Positions 1-9,085 of a DNA stretch of 50,150 nucleotides are shown in pieces. The notes below the pieces were generated by a model. The model did no database searches, was not told the origin of the DNA, and saw nothing but the letters and a program-made list of their open reading frames with translations. Source of the stretch: a virus; the IMG/VR virus record IMGVR_UViG_3300046524_000192, positions 1-50,150 of that record; one strand, written 5' to 3'. Made by a program: the position numbers and the translations under genes. Within the stretch, counting starts at the first letter, position 1. Every line of letters begins with the position of its first letter.

Positions 1-631
1 CATTATCTGAGAGCCAAGTGCCGGATTGGCTACCTGAGACTGTGATGGATTTTACGACGTCGGTATTGGCTTCGCCTGCGGCTATGCTAAATTCAGCCAC
101 GTAGGATCGGCTTGCGTCAGTATTTCGAATAGCCACGCTGTAGGTGCCTGCCGGTGCCTTTACGCCGAATTGAATAGTAACGGTTTTGGCTGAGGCGGTA
201 CCGAACTTGAGGTCAGCAATACGATTGCCTTCGAGGCGATGTTGGATCAGAACATATTCTGACGACCCAACAGAAGCGTCGGCGGTGATGACGGTAAAGC
301 GGATGCGGTTCGGCGATCCGGCTGGCGTGAGGGAGCCAACCTGCGCTACGGACCACGCACCTGTATTTATGATGTTTGTAGAAAACTGATCGACGGGATA
401 AGAGAGGACGCTAGTTTGAGCGACCGCGCCGTTCTCTTGCGAGATCTGCATCCCGCCGTTGATGATGTAGTTCTTCTTCTCGATGCCGAGTGTGGCCCGC
501 GCGATCGCCTTCGCGGCGTACGAAAGAAGTGTGAAGACCTTGAAATTGAGGTAGCGAACGTCTCCCGCCTCTTTGATAGCGGCCTCGCCAAGAGGAACCG
601 GAGAGCCGCCCTCGCCAGCGAAAGCACTCAT
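1..631 (-). CDS. Tail fibre-like protein, N-terminal part (runs off the window)
   Basis: The frame is open from the ATG at 631 to the window edge, giving about 210 residues of N-terminus. The start overlaps the stop of the upstream gene by ATGA. Residues about 54-68 read NYIINGGMQISQENG, a phrase typical of phage tail fibre and virion proteins of the form N-x-I-I-N-G-x-M-x-I. After it comes a beta-rich, Thr/Ser/Ala-rich region that resembles a carbohydrate-binding or jelly-roll fold. Position at the downstream end of the baseplate operon supports a host-binding fibre. The receptor-binding C-terminus is outside the window, so the full length is unknown. Confidence 0.7.
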   Translation of the reverse strand, partial: MSAFAGEGGSPVPLGEAAIKEAGDVRYLNFKVFTLLSYAAKAIARATLGIEKKNYIINGGMQISQENGAVAQTSVLSYPVDQFSTNIINTGAWSVAQVGSLTPAGSPNRIRFTVITADASVGSSEYVLIQHRLEGNRIADLKFGTASAKTVTIQFGVKAPAGTYSVAIRNTDASRSYVAEFSIAAGEANTDVVKSITVSGSQSGTWLSDN

Positions 632-969
632 TGATCCACCTCGACGAAGTTGATGATGGCGTGGAGTCCGCCCTGCGATGAATTTGCGACCATGATATCG
701 CCCGGCAGCATCACCTGTTTTCCGAGAGCGCCGACCGGGAAATGCGTTTCACCGGCAGGAATCTCGAAGTCCGGCAGGACGTAAGTGTCCACATTTCCGG
801 GCTCGCGCAGTGCGAGATTGACCGAAGTTGCCTTCCCGCTCTTGTTGCAGAGGGACACTCCGAACAAGACCCATACCTTTCCGGCCGCCGGGGTGGCACC
901 AGCACCTGCCGCGCCGATCGGCGTCAGGATGGTGCCAATGTCCCGTTGCGTGGCCTTTTTGAATGCCAT
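628..969 (-). CDS. Small virion-associated protein, unknown function
   Basis: 113 aa. The start is preceded by an AGGAA ribosome-binding site. The protein is beta-rich, with no signal peptide or membrane segment, and looks like a small beta-sandwich (for example GKVWVLFGVSLCNKSG near residues 30-45). It is coupled by a 4-nt overlap to the tail fibre-like gene downstream and lies among tail genes. A minor tail or fibre-attachment protein is inferred from context only. Confidence 0.6.
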   Translation of the reverse strand: MAFKKATQRDIGTILTPIGAAGAGATPAAGKVWVLFGVSLCNKSGKATSVNLALREPGNVDTYVLPDFEIPAGETHFPVGALGKQVMLPGDIMVANSSQGGLHAIINFVEVDQ

Positions 970-996
970 CTTGGTTTCCTTGAAATGAGAGGGCGA

Positions 997-1725
997 TTAG
1001 CCCAGGGCGATGGCCATGGCCGTCGCGAAGGAGCGACCGTCAGCAGTGACGCTCTCCAGGCCGGCAGCAGCGAGCTGCGCCGCGTTCTTGGCGGTCAGTG
1101 CGTCTTCGGCAAGCTGTGCCGTCGTCAGTCGATCCTGGGTGGTTTGCGCCGCGTTCGTGATGGTCACGTTGCGGCCAGCAAGAACTTCGTCGCGCAGAGC
1201 TTTGATCTGCGTCAGGTAGCTCATGCCCGCGATAGTGGTGCCGGCGACCGCGCCGATCCACCAGTCGGTGAATGGGCCTACGTTGCCGGATACCGACTTG
1301 ATCGTGACGATCAGGACGCCGGTGTCCTTGTCGTAGGATTTCCGAGCCGCGATGGCATAGTCGTCAGCTGACCCTTCACGGGTGATCGCCAGGAACGGCG
1401 TCGGCGTGAAGAGGTCGCGCTGCGGCCCTTCATCAATGATGAAGGTGGCATCCGTATCCTGAGCCAGCGTGATGGACGTCGAAGACGGCGCGACCAGAAA
1501 GCCAAAGGTGGCCAACTGCAAGACGCGGTCGTAGGCAGGCTGAATGGTCTGGTTCAGTCGATCCAGACCGAAGAGTCGCAGCTCGTTAACAGCTGCTTCC
1601 CAAGCGGGAGAGAACGGCTCCAGCGCCCGAAGGCGCTGGTCGATCACTTCCATGGCTTGGTTCAGTCGCTTCTCGTCGAAATCCTCATCCGCCGTGAAGA
1701 CAAGCTCAGGATAGTTGCTCGACAT
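997..1725 (-). CDS. Putative tail fibre or fibre-connector protein
   Basis: 242 aa. The N-terminal third is helical and charged (MSSNYPELVFTADEDFDEK), the middle is beta-rich, and the C-terminal 80 residues are Ala/Thr-rich and probably helical or coiled coil. That modular build is common in fibre adaptors. The first codons overlap the end of the 65-aa gene upstream by 20 nt, which implies translational coupling. No family was recognised; the structural role is inferred from the tail module around it. Confidence 0.6.
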   Translation of the reverse strand: MSSNYPELVFTADEDFDEKRLNQAMEVIDQRLRALEPFSPAWEAAVNELRLFGLDRLNQTIQPAYDRVLQLATFGFLVAPSSTSITLAQDTDATFIIDEGPQRDLFTPTPFLAITREGSADDYAIAARKSYDKDTGVLIVTIKSVSGNVGPFTDWWIGAVAGTTIAGMSYLTQIKALRDEVLAGRNVTITNAAQTTQDRLTTAQLAEDALTAKNAAQLAAAGLESVTADGRSFATAMAIALG

Positions 1726-1903
1726 ACTTGGAGACCTTTCCGGCCGCGGTCATCGCGTCGAAGATGGTCTTGTCGACCACATGATGTTGACCCGGCATGT
1801 AGTTGAACCCCTCGTAGGGGAAGACGCCGTTGAGCTGCACGTCGTAACGCACGTTCTCATCAGCCGCCGGATTGGTTCCGGCGGCCTCTTTCTTTGTTGC
1901 CAT
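1706..1903 (-). CDS. Small tail-module protein, unknown
   Basis: 65 aa, starting MATKKEAAGTNPAADENVRY. It overlaps the 242-aa gene downstream by 20 nt. The middle (NGVFPYEGFNYMPGQHHVVD) recalls the 75-aa protein at 6728-6955 in size and general style (a short acidic/basic protein with an x-P-G-x-x-x-x-V segment), so the two could be distant relatives. Function unknown. Confidence 0.55.
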   Translation of the reverse strand: MATKKEAAGTNPAADENVRYDVQLNGVFPYEGFNYMPGQHHVVDKTIFDAMTAAGKVSKYVEQLS

Positions 1904-1927
1904 TTGCTGGTTTCCTGTGATCAGCGC

Positions 1928-4213
1928 TTACTGCGCGTAGTCCTTCTGCCAGCCGACGTGGAACGTCTTCTGGGCAGTCTGCGTGCCGATCTGCGTGTCC
2001 TTGCGGAACGCGGTGACGGCGGCGCCGAGGTTGAAGATGTAGGTCTTCTCGTAGGCGCCATCGTTCGGATCGATGACAGTGGTCACGCTCGACGGGCTCG
2101 CTACGGTCGCGAAGCCGGCGCCGGTGCGGAGCTGGCAGGACGCGGTGTGATACGCCGGATCGAAGAACTCGTAGCGCTCGATGACGCGCACCTGGGTAGA
2201 TGCGGCCGGGAGCGTCCGGGTCTTCGAGATGTGTCGAGCAGCGGTTGCCGGACGCGAGACCTTGATCGTGCTGTCCGCGAGGTTCAGACACGGCATGATG
2301 TCGCCCGTACCGTTGAACACAGCGCGGAGCGGCAGAAGCGGCGGGATCACGCCACCCTGACCAAGGATGTAGATGTCCACATCGTTCAGGTTGTACCAGG
2401 TGGCGCCGACCTGCACCTCGTAGGACAGTGACGTGCCGGACGGCGAGATGGCGCCGGCCAGGATGTCGATCGCCAGGATGCCGCCAACCAGCTGCTGGGC
2501 GGCGAGGTTGATGACGGTGCGCTGGGCGCGCGGCTTGGCGCGGTAGAGCTTCATCCACAGGTCGCGCGTGGCGTCGCCCTGCGCGTAAGCACCGTCCAGG
2601 ATGTAGAAGAACGTGCCCTGCGTGAAGCCCGTACCATTGACCGTTGCCACCCAGTGGTCGGCGGCAGTCGTGAGAACGACGGCGTAGCGCTTACCGGCCT
2701 TCAGGAAGGTCGGCTGCAGCGGGACCGTGGTTTCGGCGTTGAGCTTCATGTCAACGCGCTGGATGGTGGTCTGCGCGATGGTGTCGTCGATGCTCGGCAG
2801 GCCGTACTTCGTGACTTCCACGACGGCGACGTGGCAGGTGCCGACGTCGGCCAGGCGGGTGAACATCAGGCCGACAGCGTCGAGCCACATGTCCTGACCC
2901 TGCAGCCAGGTCTCAGCAACCTGGGCGCCGGTGACGGTCACCGGGGTCGTGATGTTGTCCCAATACGGCTCAGTCACCGTGTCGGTCCAGATCTGACGCA
3001 GACGGACCATGGTGTGGAGCAGGTTATTGGCGTCGATAACCGCGATGGGCATGCCGTTCAGGTCGAAGGCGGCCTGGAACTGCTCGCCGTTGCGCGAGAA
3101 GATACCGGTCATCGGATCGAAGGTGCCGGTCTGCCAGAAGTACGAGTTGGTGCAGACGGTGAACTGTTCGCCGTACCGGATGCGCTGGCGCGACATCATC
3201 TTCTGCACCATCTGGAAGGACTGCTGCGAGAAGCTGATGATCTGCGTTTCCGCGGTGCGAGCGCCGGTCGACAGCCACGCCTCCCGGTCATAGGCCGGGA
3301 ACAGAACGCCATTCTTGATCATGGCGTACGGGTCGAGCGGGTTGAAGATCTGAAGCGCAGCGACGTTCGCCGCGGCATCCGGGAATCGGATACCCTCTTC
3401 CACCTTGACGCTCGACAGCGGATCATCCAGCTGCGACTTGTCAGTGGTGAGGAAGTAGTTGGCGTCGGAGTCGATTGCGGTGGCTGAGATGCCGACCTTA
3501 GACTCCAGCGTGGCGATCCGCAGCTGGGCACGAATCCACTGCGCCGGGGTGAGGGTCGAGCCCTGTCCGGCCTTGATGGAGGCGATGTCCGAAGTCAGCG
3601 TCTTGATCTGGAAGCCGGCGGTCTCCTCGAATAGTTCGAGGTCTTCGATCCGGTCTTCGTGGTCCTGGATGCTGACCAGATTGTTGTCCGTAACCATCGC
3701 GACATCCGACACGCCGGTCGGGGTCAGGGTCACCAGAGCGATGATCGTGTAGCCGGCGTCAACCAGCGGAGCAGTCGGGTCCGGCGCTTCGTTGCCGACC
3801 TGGACTTGCAGGTTGGCGAGGCGCGAGTGAACCATCGCGACGGCCTGCGGCTCGGCCTGGCGGGTCTCCGCATTGATCAGAAACTGGCGCGGACGGACGT
3901 CGGTATCGACCTCCGATCCCCAGGTGACGATCGCAGCGATACGCTTGCCGGCGACCGGCAGCTGCGTGATGAAATCCTTCGTCCACGCGGTCGAGCCCGA
4001 GCTGTACACCTTGCCGCCCGAATAGAGGCGGCCCGGCTGCACGGTGATCTGCGTCACCGCCGACTTCGCGGTGTCAAAGCCGGCATACTTTGCCAGCGGC
4101 GTTACCGCATCGGCGACAAGGTGGTCGATCGAAGCTTCGGCGAAGTCCTGCAAGCGAGTGAAATCGCTCGGATCATCGTCGATGTTCTCGTGAAAGATAA
4201 TCTTGTTTTCCAC
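1928..4213 (-). CDS. Large tail/baseplate structural protein (DUF4815-like layout)
   Basis: 761 aa. The N-terminal 200 residues contain a beta-rich module (QITVQPGRLYSGGKVYSSG) and a D-x-x-V-R-P region like the N-terminal domain of phage proteins that follow gpI and carry DUF4815. The middle has a helical stretch (EDRIEDLELFEETAGFQIK, about 203-221) followed by long beta-rich regions. Placed directly after the gpI-like gene, it probably builds the distal baseplate or fibre network. The DUF4815 link is from memory of the family layout and is not certain; the structural role is likely. Confidence 0.6.
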   Translation of the reverse strand: MENKIIFHENIDDDPSDFTRLQDFAEASIDHLVADAVTPLAKYAGFDTAKSAVTQITVQPGRLYSGGKVYSSGSTAWTKDFITQLPVAGKRIAAIVTWGSEVDTDVRPRQFLINAETRQAEPQAVAMVHSRLANLQVQVGNEAPDPTAPLVDAGYTIIALVTLTPTGVSDVAMVTDNNLVSIQDHEDRIEDLELFEETAGFQIKTLTSDIASIKAGQGSTLTPAQWIRAQLRIATLESKVGISATAIDSDANYFLTTDKSQLDDPLSSVKVEEGIRFPDAAANVAALQIFNPLDPYAMIKNGVLFPAYDREAWLSTGARTAETQIISFSQQSFQMVQKMMSRQRIRYGEQFTVCTNSYFWQTGTFDPMTGIFSRNGEQFQAAFDLNGMPIAVIDANNLLHTMVRLRQIWTDTVTEPYWDNITTPVTVTGAQVAETWLQGQDMWLDAVGLMFTRLADVGTCHVAVVEVTKYGLPSIDDTIAQTTIQRVDMKLNAETTVPLQPTFLKAGKRYAVVLTTAADHWVATVNGTGFTQGTFFYILDGAYAQGDATRDLWMKLYRAKPRAQRTVINLAAQQLVGGILAIDILAGAISPSGTSLSYEVQVGATWYNLNDVDIYILGQGGVIPPLLPLRAVFNGTGDIMPCLNLADSTIKVSRPATAARHISKTRTLPAASTQVRVIERYEFFDPAYHTASCQLRTGAGFATVASPSSVTTVIDPNDGAYEKTYIFNLGAAVTAFRKDTQIGTQTAQKTFHVGWQKDYAQ

Positions 4214-4231
4214 AATGGTCTCCTGGTTCGC

Positions 4232-5461
4232 TTACGCGACCTGTTTGATTTCACCGAGCTTGAATGAGCCGAGCTTTCGTCGATCCTTGAGACGGATGAC
4301 GCGGTGGGTGACGGTGTCGACGAGGACGGTGTCTCGAAGGGGCTTCGCAGCGACGATGGCGTCGCAAGCATCCCAGAGCTTCGAGTTGTCCGTGGTGGTC
4401 CGGAATCCGTTCCGGAAGCGGCCACCAAAGCCTCGTGCGTACGATCGCTTGTCTTTGATCGCGACGGTGGCCTGTGCCTGGTAGGCAGGAATGCCGTAGC
4501 GCATGTTGCCGCGGTACCACTTGGCCTGCAGGCCAGTTGGAAGGTCGCCCTTGTAGTGCAACGAGATCTTGTCGAAGATCCACTGAGGGGCGTCCGTGGG
4601 CATTCGAAAGCTCCTTCCTCGGAAGGAATTTCCAGATGCGCGGAAGTCCTGAGCTGGGCGCGCGGTGTGCGCTTCGAAGACCGGCACCGGTTTGACACTC
4701 TGCGGCGTCAGCCCTGGCGTGACCGAGATCAGATCGGAAGCGGCCTGGTTGACACGGACCGTGACGACGTTCTCCGCGGCGTCCGTGGACTCGTAGAACT
4801 TGGTGCCGCGGAAGCCGTTCGAGTGAAAGTCTCGATTCGTAGCCTTCGCGAACAGCAGGCGCTCGATCGTGGCTCCGTCGAGATCAGTCATCGCTTCGAT
4901 GCGGACAGGGACTTCCTGCCCCGCCCGCGTCAGCGTCGCGCGGCGGCCATAGATCTGCGGTCCGATCGACGGCTTGCGGAAGCCATCGTTGCGGAAGCAG
5001 TAGTCCGGCATCCTGAAATCATAGTCGGTGGCCTGCTGCCGAATGACGTAGGGATAGAGCCGAATTTGCGGCAGCCGCCCCAGCCAGGCCTGAAACTCGT
5101 CGTTCGTCATCGCCGGGATGCGGTAGCCGCGAGCCGGCGGGACGATCAGATCCTTCAGTTCGGCACCTACCAGGTCGAGGTAGGTCGAGACGCCTAGCTT
5201 GGTGCCCTTGATGCGGTGGTGATAGACGGCGTCAGCGACGACCTTGCGCTTCTTTTCATCTTCCCAGTCTGGATCCCAGATGTCGACAGACAGCGACCAT
5301 GCCAGATAAGGCAGATCGTCGATGTGACACTTGAACGGGTTCCAGAGATTCCGCAGGCGCTCGGTGTCGAGCGCGAGAAGTCGATCAACCTGTGACGCCA
5401 GAGTGCGCTCGTATAGCGTGGCGTTTGGAGCAAGGATATGCTCCATCAGGCGTTGTGCCAT
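4232..5461 (-). CDS. Phage tail protein I-like (baseplate wedge)
   Basis: 409 aa from the ATG at 5461, two bases after the stop of the J gene; a longer upstream start would overlap J and was not chosen. Residues about 1-90 (MEHILAPNATLYERTLASQ ... LPYLAWSLSVDIWD ... HRIKGTKLGV) match P2 gpI: a helical N-terminus, an L-P-x-L-A-W motif and a KGT region. The long C-terminal half is beta-rich and extends beyond classic gpI (about 180 aa), so it may carry extra fibre-docking domains. It acts in the baseplate with J and W, which lie immediately upstream. Confidence 0.8.
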   Translation of the reverse strand: MAQRLMEHILAPNATLYERTLASQVDRLLALDTERLRNLWNPFKCHIDDLPYLAWSLSVDIWDPDWEDEKKRKVVADAVYHHRIKGTKLGVSTYLDLVGAELKDLIVPPARGYRIPAMTNDEFQAWLGRLPQIRLYPYVIRQQATDYDFRMPDYCFRNDGFRKPSIGPQIYGRRATLTRAGQEVPVRIEAMTDLDGATIERLLFAKATNRDFHSNGFRGTKFYESTDAAENVVTVRVNQAASDLISVTPGLTPQSVKPVPVFEAHTARPAQDFRASGNSFRGRSFRMPTDAPQWIFDKISLHYKGDLPTGLQAKWYRGNMRYGIPAYQAQATVAIKDKRSYARGFGGRFRNGFRTTTDNSKLWDACDAIVAAKPLRDTVLVDTVTHRVIRLKDRRKLGSFKLGEIKQVA

Positions 5462-5463
5462 GG

Positions 5464-6333
5464 CTACTCCTGACGGGTGTTGGCCACGTTCACGCTGGCG
5501 GAATTGATCCACACGCATCCGCCTGTGCCGACGTTGATGTCCTGGAAGTCGGTCTCGACATTCTGGACACCCTCCTGCGTGAGGGCAGCGAGGACGGCGG
5601 AGCGTTTCAGATCTCGGCCGATGAGCGCCACGCGGTTGCGCAGGCTCGTCAGGGCCTTGTTGACGTCCGCGAGGATGATCGCGGCATCAGGGCCAGGGTA
5701 AAGCGTGATGTTAGCGACAATGTCGGTCGCGATCTTGGTGACCGGCTTGACCGAAATGTCGTCAGTGAGAGGCTTGATCCCGTTCTGCATCAGGCGGTCG
5801 TAGACCGCGTCGATCACCGTAGAGGTGGGCACCGGATCGGCGCCGTTCGTCATGATGGCGATCATCACGCGGCCGGTACCGCGCTCGGTGACCGCGGAGA
5901 CGTCGCGGACTGCGCTCGATGCGCTGAGGGCGTGATAGACGTAGGCGCCTTCCGACCCTGCGGTCGTGAAGGTCTCCATCGAAATCTGAATGCGGCGCCG
6001 GAACGGTTCGTCCAGCTCGCCGTTGAGACGGAAACATTGGAACCTGGCGCCGATGACGTCGAGATCGGAGCCGGTCGCAAACGGCAGCATGCTCGCCTTG
6101 GCCGCGGCATTGATGCGCTGGCGGACGATCTCTTCGCCGTAGGCTTCAGCCTCAAGAATGATGTTGGTTGGCGACTGCTCAAGCTGAAGCGCGGCGGCGA
6201 GCGCCGGGTTCTTGGCGAGGACTTCAGCTTTGTAGAAGTTGAGCAGCGCTTCGTAATCGATCTCCTCGATCACCTTCGGAGGAGGCAACCGGGCGAAGTC
6301 GATATAAAGGCGGGGTGACTCGAAGGAAGGCAT
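5464..6333 (-). CDS. Baseplate J-like protein
   Basis: 289 aa, close to P2 gpJ in length. The N-terminus has the conserved P-x-V-I-E-x-I-D-Y-E motif (residues about 18-30). A central helical block (EAEAYGEEIVRQRINAAAKA) is followed by G-S-D-L-D-V-I-G-A, and R-R-R-I-Q-I-S-M-E lies near 110; all are typical of Baseplate_J proteins. The gene sits between the W- and I-like genes in the order V-W-J-I found in P2- and Mu-type baseplates. The product forms the wedge of the baseplate. Confidence 0.92.
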   Translation of the reverse strand: MPSFESPRLYIDFARLPPPKVIEEIDYEALLNFYKAEVLAKNPALAAALQLEQSPTNIILEAEAYGEEIVRQRINAAAKASMLPFATGSDLDVIGARFQCFRLNGELDEPFRRRIQISMETFTTAGSEGAYVYHALSASSAVRDVSAVTERGTGRVMIAIMTNGADPVPTSTVIDAVYDRLMQNGIKPLTDDISVKPVTKIATDIVANITLYPGPDAAIILADVNKALTSLRNRVALIGRDLKRSAVLAALTQEGVQNVETDFQDINVGTGGCVWINSASVNVANTRQE

Positions 6334-6349
6334 GGGCTCGCTCCGGCAA

Positions 6350-6715
6350 TCAGAGCGAGACCGTCTGCTTGATCACCTTGATGTTGTTTTCGATTAGGTC
6401 GATGCCTTCGAGGGTGATGCGGATGACACCGTCCGGGCCGAACTCGTCGATCGAGACTCGGCGGATCTTGAACTCGGGCTCATAGGTGTTGACCGCCGAG
6501 ATGGCAGCCATCATCCCCTCCATGATCGTTTCCTCGTTGCCGGGCTTGTCCTGCATGTTGAGGAAGTCCGACCCCCACCACAGGCGCATCAGGCGCACGC
6601 GGAGGCGGGTCGTGAGGATCACGTAGATGCTCTGTTTGATCCGCTCCCAGCCGGAGATCAGCTCCCCGGTGAAACGATCGATGTCGACCATGTGCTCCGT
6701 TGAAGACGTCGCCAT
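6350..6715 (-). CDS. gp25/gpW-like baseplate wedge protein
   Basis: 121 aa, the usual size for this family. The GSDFL (about 48-52) and the internal helix after it match the gp25/W family, whose members share a lysozyme-like baseplate fold, and the C-terminus is beta-rich. Its place directly upstream of J is the standard P2/T4-type wedge order. Confidence 0.88.
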   Translation of the reverse strand: MATSSTEHMVDIDRFTGELISGWERIKQSIYVILTTRLRVRLMRLWWGSDFLNMQDKPGNEETIMEGMMAAISAVNTYEPEFKIRRVSIDEFGPDGVIRITLEGIDLIENNIKVIKQTVSL

Positions 6716-6727
6716 GGATCGCCCCGC

Positions 6728-6955
6728 TTACTTGCGGCGCTTGGAAGCAGCCGGGGTGTCGATGGCCTCTTCGTCTTCGGCCGGCACGTCGGCAGTAACC
6801 GAAACGACGTCAGCGGGCGCGGTCTCAACACCATCTTCGACGAGGGCGTGCTTGAGATACTTGGCCTCGTTGTCGGAGAGCATTAGGACGGTGCCCGGCT
6901 CGACCGGCAGGCCGTTGCGCCAGATCTCGGTCGTGGTCGTGTACTTCTTCTTCAT
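6728..6955 (-). CDS. Small baseplate-module protein, unknown
   Basis: 75 aa, starting MKKKYTTTTEIWRNGLPVEPG; the C-terminus is acidic and then basic (ASKRRK). It lies between the spike gene and the gp25-like gene, with gaps of 12-13 bases, so it is surely co-transcribed with the baseplate genes. No family recognised. A chaperone or minor baseplate component would fit the position. Confidence 0.65.
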   Translation of the reverse strand: MKKKYTTTTEIWRNGLPVEPGTVLMLSDNEAKYLKHALVEDGVETAPADVVSVTADVPAEDEEAIDTPAASKRRK

Positions 6956-6968
6956 TTTGTCCTCAGGG

Positions 6969-8024
6969 TTAGGCGATCGGGATCGGAAGGCCCGTCTGGC
7001 CGGGGCCAGGCATTACGTTCAGATGCTTGTGCGATCCGCCGATATTGTTGCCGTCGTGGCTGACCTTGCCGCCGGTCTGCTTCCAGCCTTCTCCATCGAG
7101 CGTCCAACTCGTGCCGCCGATGGTGACTTCCAGCTTTCCGTTGCTCATCTTCCAGGCAGTGCTGTCGCCCTGCTTCATCTCGATGGCGTCATCAGTGAAT
7201 TTCATCGACGACTTATTCTCGCCGAACAGCACCGTCAGGTCGGTGTCAGTCAGCTTGACATCTGCTTTCTTGTCGCCGAACTTCAGGTTCACGTACTCGT
7301 CCGTGTATTCGACCTTGGCCTTCTTTTTGCCGACCGTGGTCAGCTGGCCGTCCTTGGTCGTCTTGACCTGAACCGTCTTGTCGTCGCCGTCCGCATCGAC
7401 CTCAGGGATCTTGCGGCTCTTCTGCTTCTTCTTGCCGCCCTTCTCGTTGACACTGTCCGTGCCCGAGGCTTGCGACTGAGAGCTGCTGTCATCACCCCCG
7501 TCATCCTGCTGCTTTTTCTTCTGGATGATGAGGTGGTTGGTATCCTTGGTCTCGCGAGTCCACTTGTTGAACTTGTCGCTCTGACCTTGCTCGCCATCCT
7601 GACCGGACGACCCGCCTTCTTTCTTCTGCTCGTCCTCATCCTCGATCAGGGTGACGACTTCGTCTTCCTTACCGTGGGGCGACGGATTGTCTGGGCCGTA
7701 GTGATACGGCTCGACAACGGACAATTCGGCGTTGCCGCCGGAGGATCTGAGGACGACCGGCATCCCCTTCTTGGGAGGCTTCGAGACCTTGATGGTGCCA
7801 TGCGAGAAGCTCTGCCAGGGCTGCCAATCGCTCTTGAACGTGTCGTCGGCGCCGGCCGCTTTGGACTCCTGACCGCTTGGGGTCATGTCCTCGCCGTCGT
7901 TCATCTTGACGTACCAGCGCTGGTTCTCGAACTTGACGTCCGTGATATGTCCGTAGCGTTCCTTGTTCTCGAACTTGCGTTCAAGATCCTGGAGCCTACG
8001 CTCCATGCCCATAATTGCTCGCAC
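6969..8024 (-). CDS. Baseplate spike protein (gpV-like)
   Basis: 351 aa from a GTG at 8024 that follows AGAGG and lies two bases after the upstream stop; an ATG four codons in is the alternative. The N-terminus is a short coiled coil (MERRLQDLERKFENKER), followed by an OB-fold-like domain (YGHITDVKFENQRWYVKM). A charged D/G/S/K/Q-rich linker precedes a beta-repeat stalk. The C-terminus, IGGSHKHLNVMPGPG, has the H-x-H apex typical of metal-binding needle tips such as P2 gpV. The product punctures the outer membrane. The low-complexity linker is longer than usual. Confidence 0.87.
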   Translation of the reverse strand: MRAIMGMERRLQDLERKFENKERYGHITDVKFENQRWYVKMNDGEDMTPSGQESKAAGADDTFKSDWQPWQSFSHGTIKVSKPPKKGMPVVLRSSGGNAELSVVEPYHYGPDNPSPHGKEDEVVTLIEDEDEQKKEGGSSGQDGEQGQSDKFNKWTRETKDTNHLIIQKKKQQDDGGDDSSSQSQASGTDSVNEKGGKKKQKSRKIPEVDADGDDKTVQVKTTKDGQLTTVGKKKAKVEYTDEYVNLKFGDKKADVKLTDTDLTVLFGENKSSMKFTDDAIEMKQGDSTAWKMSNGKLEVTIGGTSWTLDGEGWKQTGGKVSHDGNNIGGSHKHLNVMPGPGQTGLPIPIA

Positions 8025-8026
8025 GT

Positions 8027-8611
8027 CTATTCCTCTGGGGTTAGATCGACGACCTCGTCGTTCTCCATCCCAGCGGCATTGTGACCGTGCCCACGGCCGG
8101 TGACGTTGCTGCGCGGCAGCTGCGTGACCTGCTGGCCGTTGTAATAGATGAACTCGCGCGCCTTCGAGCGGTTGTTGCCGATGGTGAGATCGCTCTCCCA
8201 TTCGACTACTCCGATGGAGACGCCTTCGCGTCGAAGCTCTGGCTGGCTCAGCCGGCTGAATTTCACTTTGGTGGCCGGCGCTGCATCAGGATCGCCGAAC
8301 TGGTTCAGGTTCGCCAGCACGGCGACGCGCTCGACCAGCTCCCAGGCACGAGCGTCAGCGTCGCGCTGCCGTTGGCCGTCCTGGTCGATAATGACCACCA
8401 CGACACGGAGGCAGGCATTCATCTCGCCGGTCATCTCGTGCTGCGTGGTCGTCGTCATGACGGCGACTCGCGCACAGGGAGTGTTCAGCGACCAGTCCGA
8501 GATGTCGTGCTCGTCGAACAGACCATCATACCATTCGACGTCCCGCAGTTCGGGCGCGGCTGCGGCGATGGTCTCGCAGACTCTATCGCGGAAGGCGACG
8601 ATCTTGCTCAT
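8027..8611 (-). CDS. Mu gp37-like (DUF1834-type) tail terminator candidate
   Basis: 194 aa. The N-terminal half (FRDRVCETIAAAAPELRDVEWYDG) and the central beta strands (CARVAVM, CLRVVVVI) resemble DUF1834/gp37 proteins. The gene lies beside the DUF1320-like and gpG-like genes, a common set at the Mu-type head-tail junction. These proteins are thought to cap the tail tube. Assignment rests on fold-like pattern plus context, so the name is provisional. Confidence 0.6.
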   Translation of the reverse strand: MSKIVAFRDRVCETIAAAAPELRDVEWYDGLFDEHDISDWSLNTPCARVAVMTTTTQHEMTGEMNACLRVVVVIIDQDGQRQRDADARAWELVERVAVLANLNQFGDPDAAPATKVKFSRLSQPELRREGVSIGVVEWESDLTIGNNRSKAREFIYYNGQQVTQLPRSNVTGRGHGHNAAGMENDEVVDLTPEE

Positions 8612-8626
8612 GTCGCCTCCTCAGGC

Positions 8627-9085
8627 CTATCTCTGAAGGTAATCCCGGAGCATTTTCTTGATCCGGCGCTTGTTCTCCTCGGATACGCCGAGGAACGGGC
8701 GAGCCGGCACGCGCTTCGTGCGGCCAGGGCGTCCGTGGTGTTTCCAGCCCTTCTGGTGGAAGGAGCCGTACTCGGAGTCCGACCTGATCGTGACGTTGGT
8801 GTTACTCACGTCCTCGACGGAGATGCCCTTCGCCAGATCTCCGGTCAGGAACAGGATGCTGCTGTGGCCCTTGCTGTCGATCGTGCTTTGAGCAAGCTCC
8901 GCCCACCTGTCTCCCTTCGGCGACTTCTTCTCTCGAAGGATACGGTTCTGCGTCGATCGAACCATGTACTGACCGATGTCCGCCATCAGCGGGTACAGAT
9001 TATGCGTCCGGTCGATCGTTCGCTGCAGGCTCTGGGTGATGCCGGCAGCCGACATCGGAGCGACTTTTAGGTTTACAACGCCCAT
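8627..9085 (-). CDS. Phage virion morphogenesis protein (gpG-like)
   Basis: 152 aa. The sequence SLQRTIDRTHNLYPLMADIGQ (written in part), then REKKSPKGDRWAELAQSTI and FLTGDLAKGISV, is the hallmark of Phage_tail_S/Mu gpG virion morphogenesis proteins. The K-G-W-K-H-H-G-R-P-G and R-P-F-L-G-V-S motifs near the C-terminus are also conserved. It acts in head-tail joining. It overlaps the DUF1320-like gene by one base. Confidence 0.88.
   Translation of the reverse strand: MGVVNLKVAPMSAAGITQSLQRTIDRTHNLYPLMADIGQYMVRSTQNRILREKKSPKGDRWAELAQSTIDSKGHSSILFLTGDLAKGISVEDVSNTNVTIRSDSEYGSFHQKGWKHHGRPGRTKRVPARPFLGVSEENKRRIKKMLRDYLQR

Noticed and set aside
5392-6318. 308-codon plus-strand frame across the baseplate J gene
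   Set aside because: It is antisense to a certain J gene; composition (Arg/Gly/Asp/His-rich) is that of a shadow frame in GC-rich DNA. The same holds for long antisense frames at 1715-2431, 2654-3487, 4304-5197, 6627-8084, 8081-9070, 9491-10954, 15043-16293, 29071-30477, 45442-46716 and 48135-49256.
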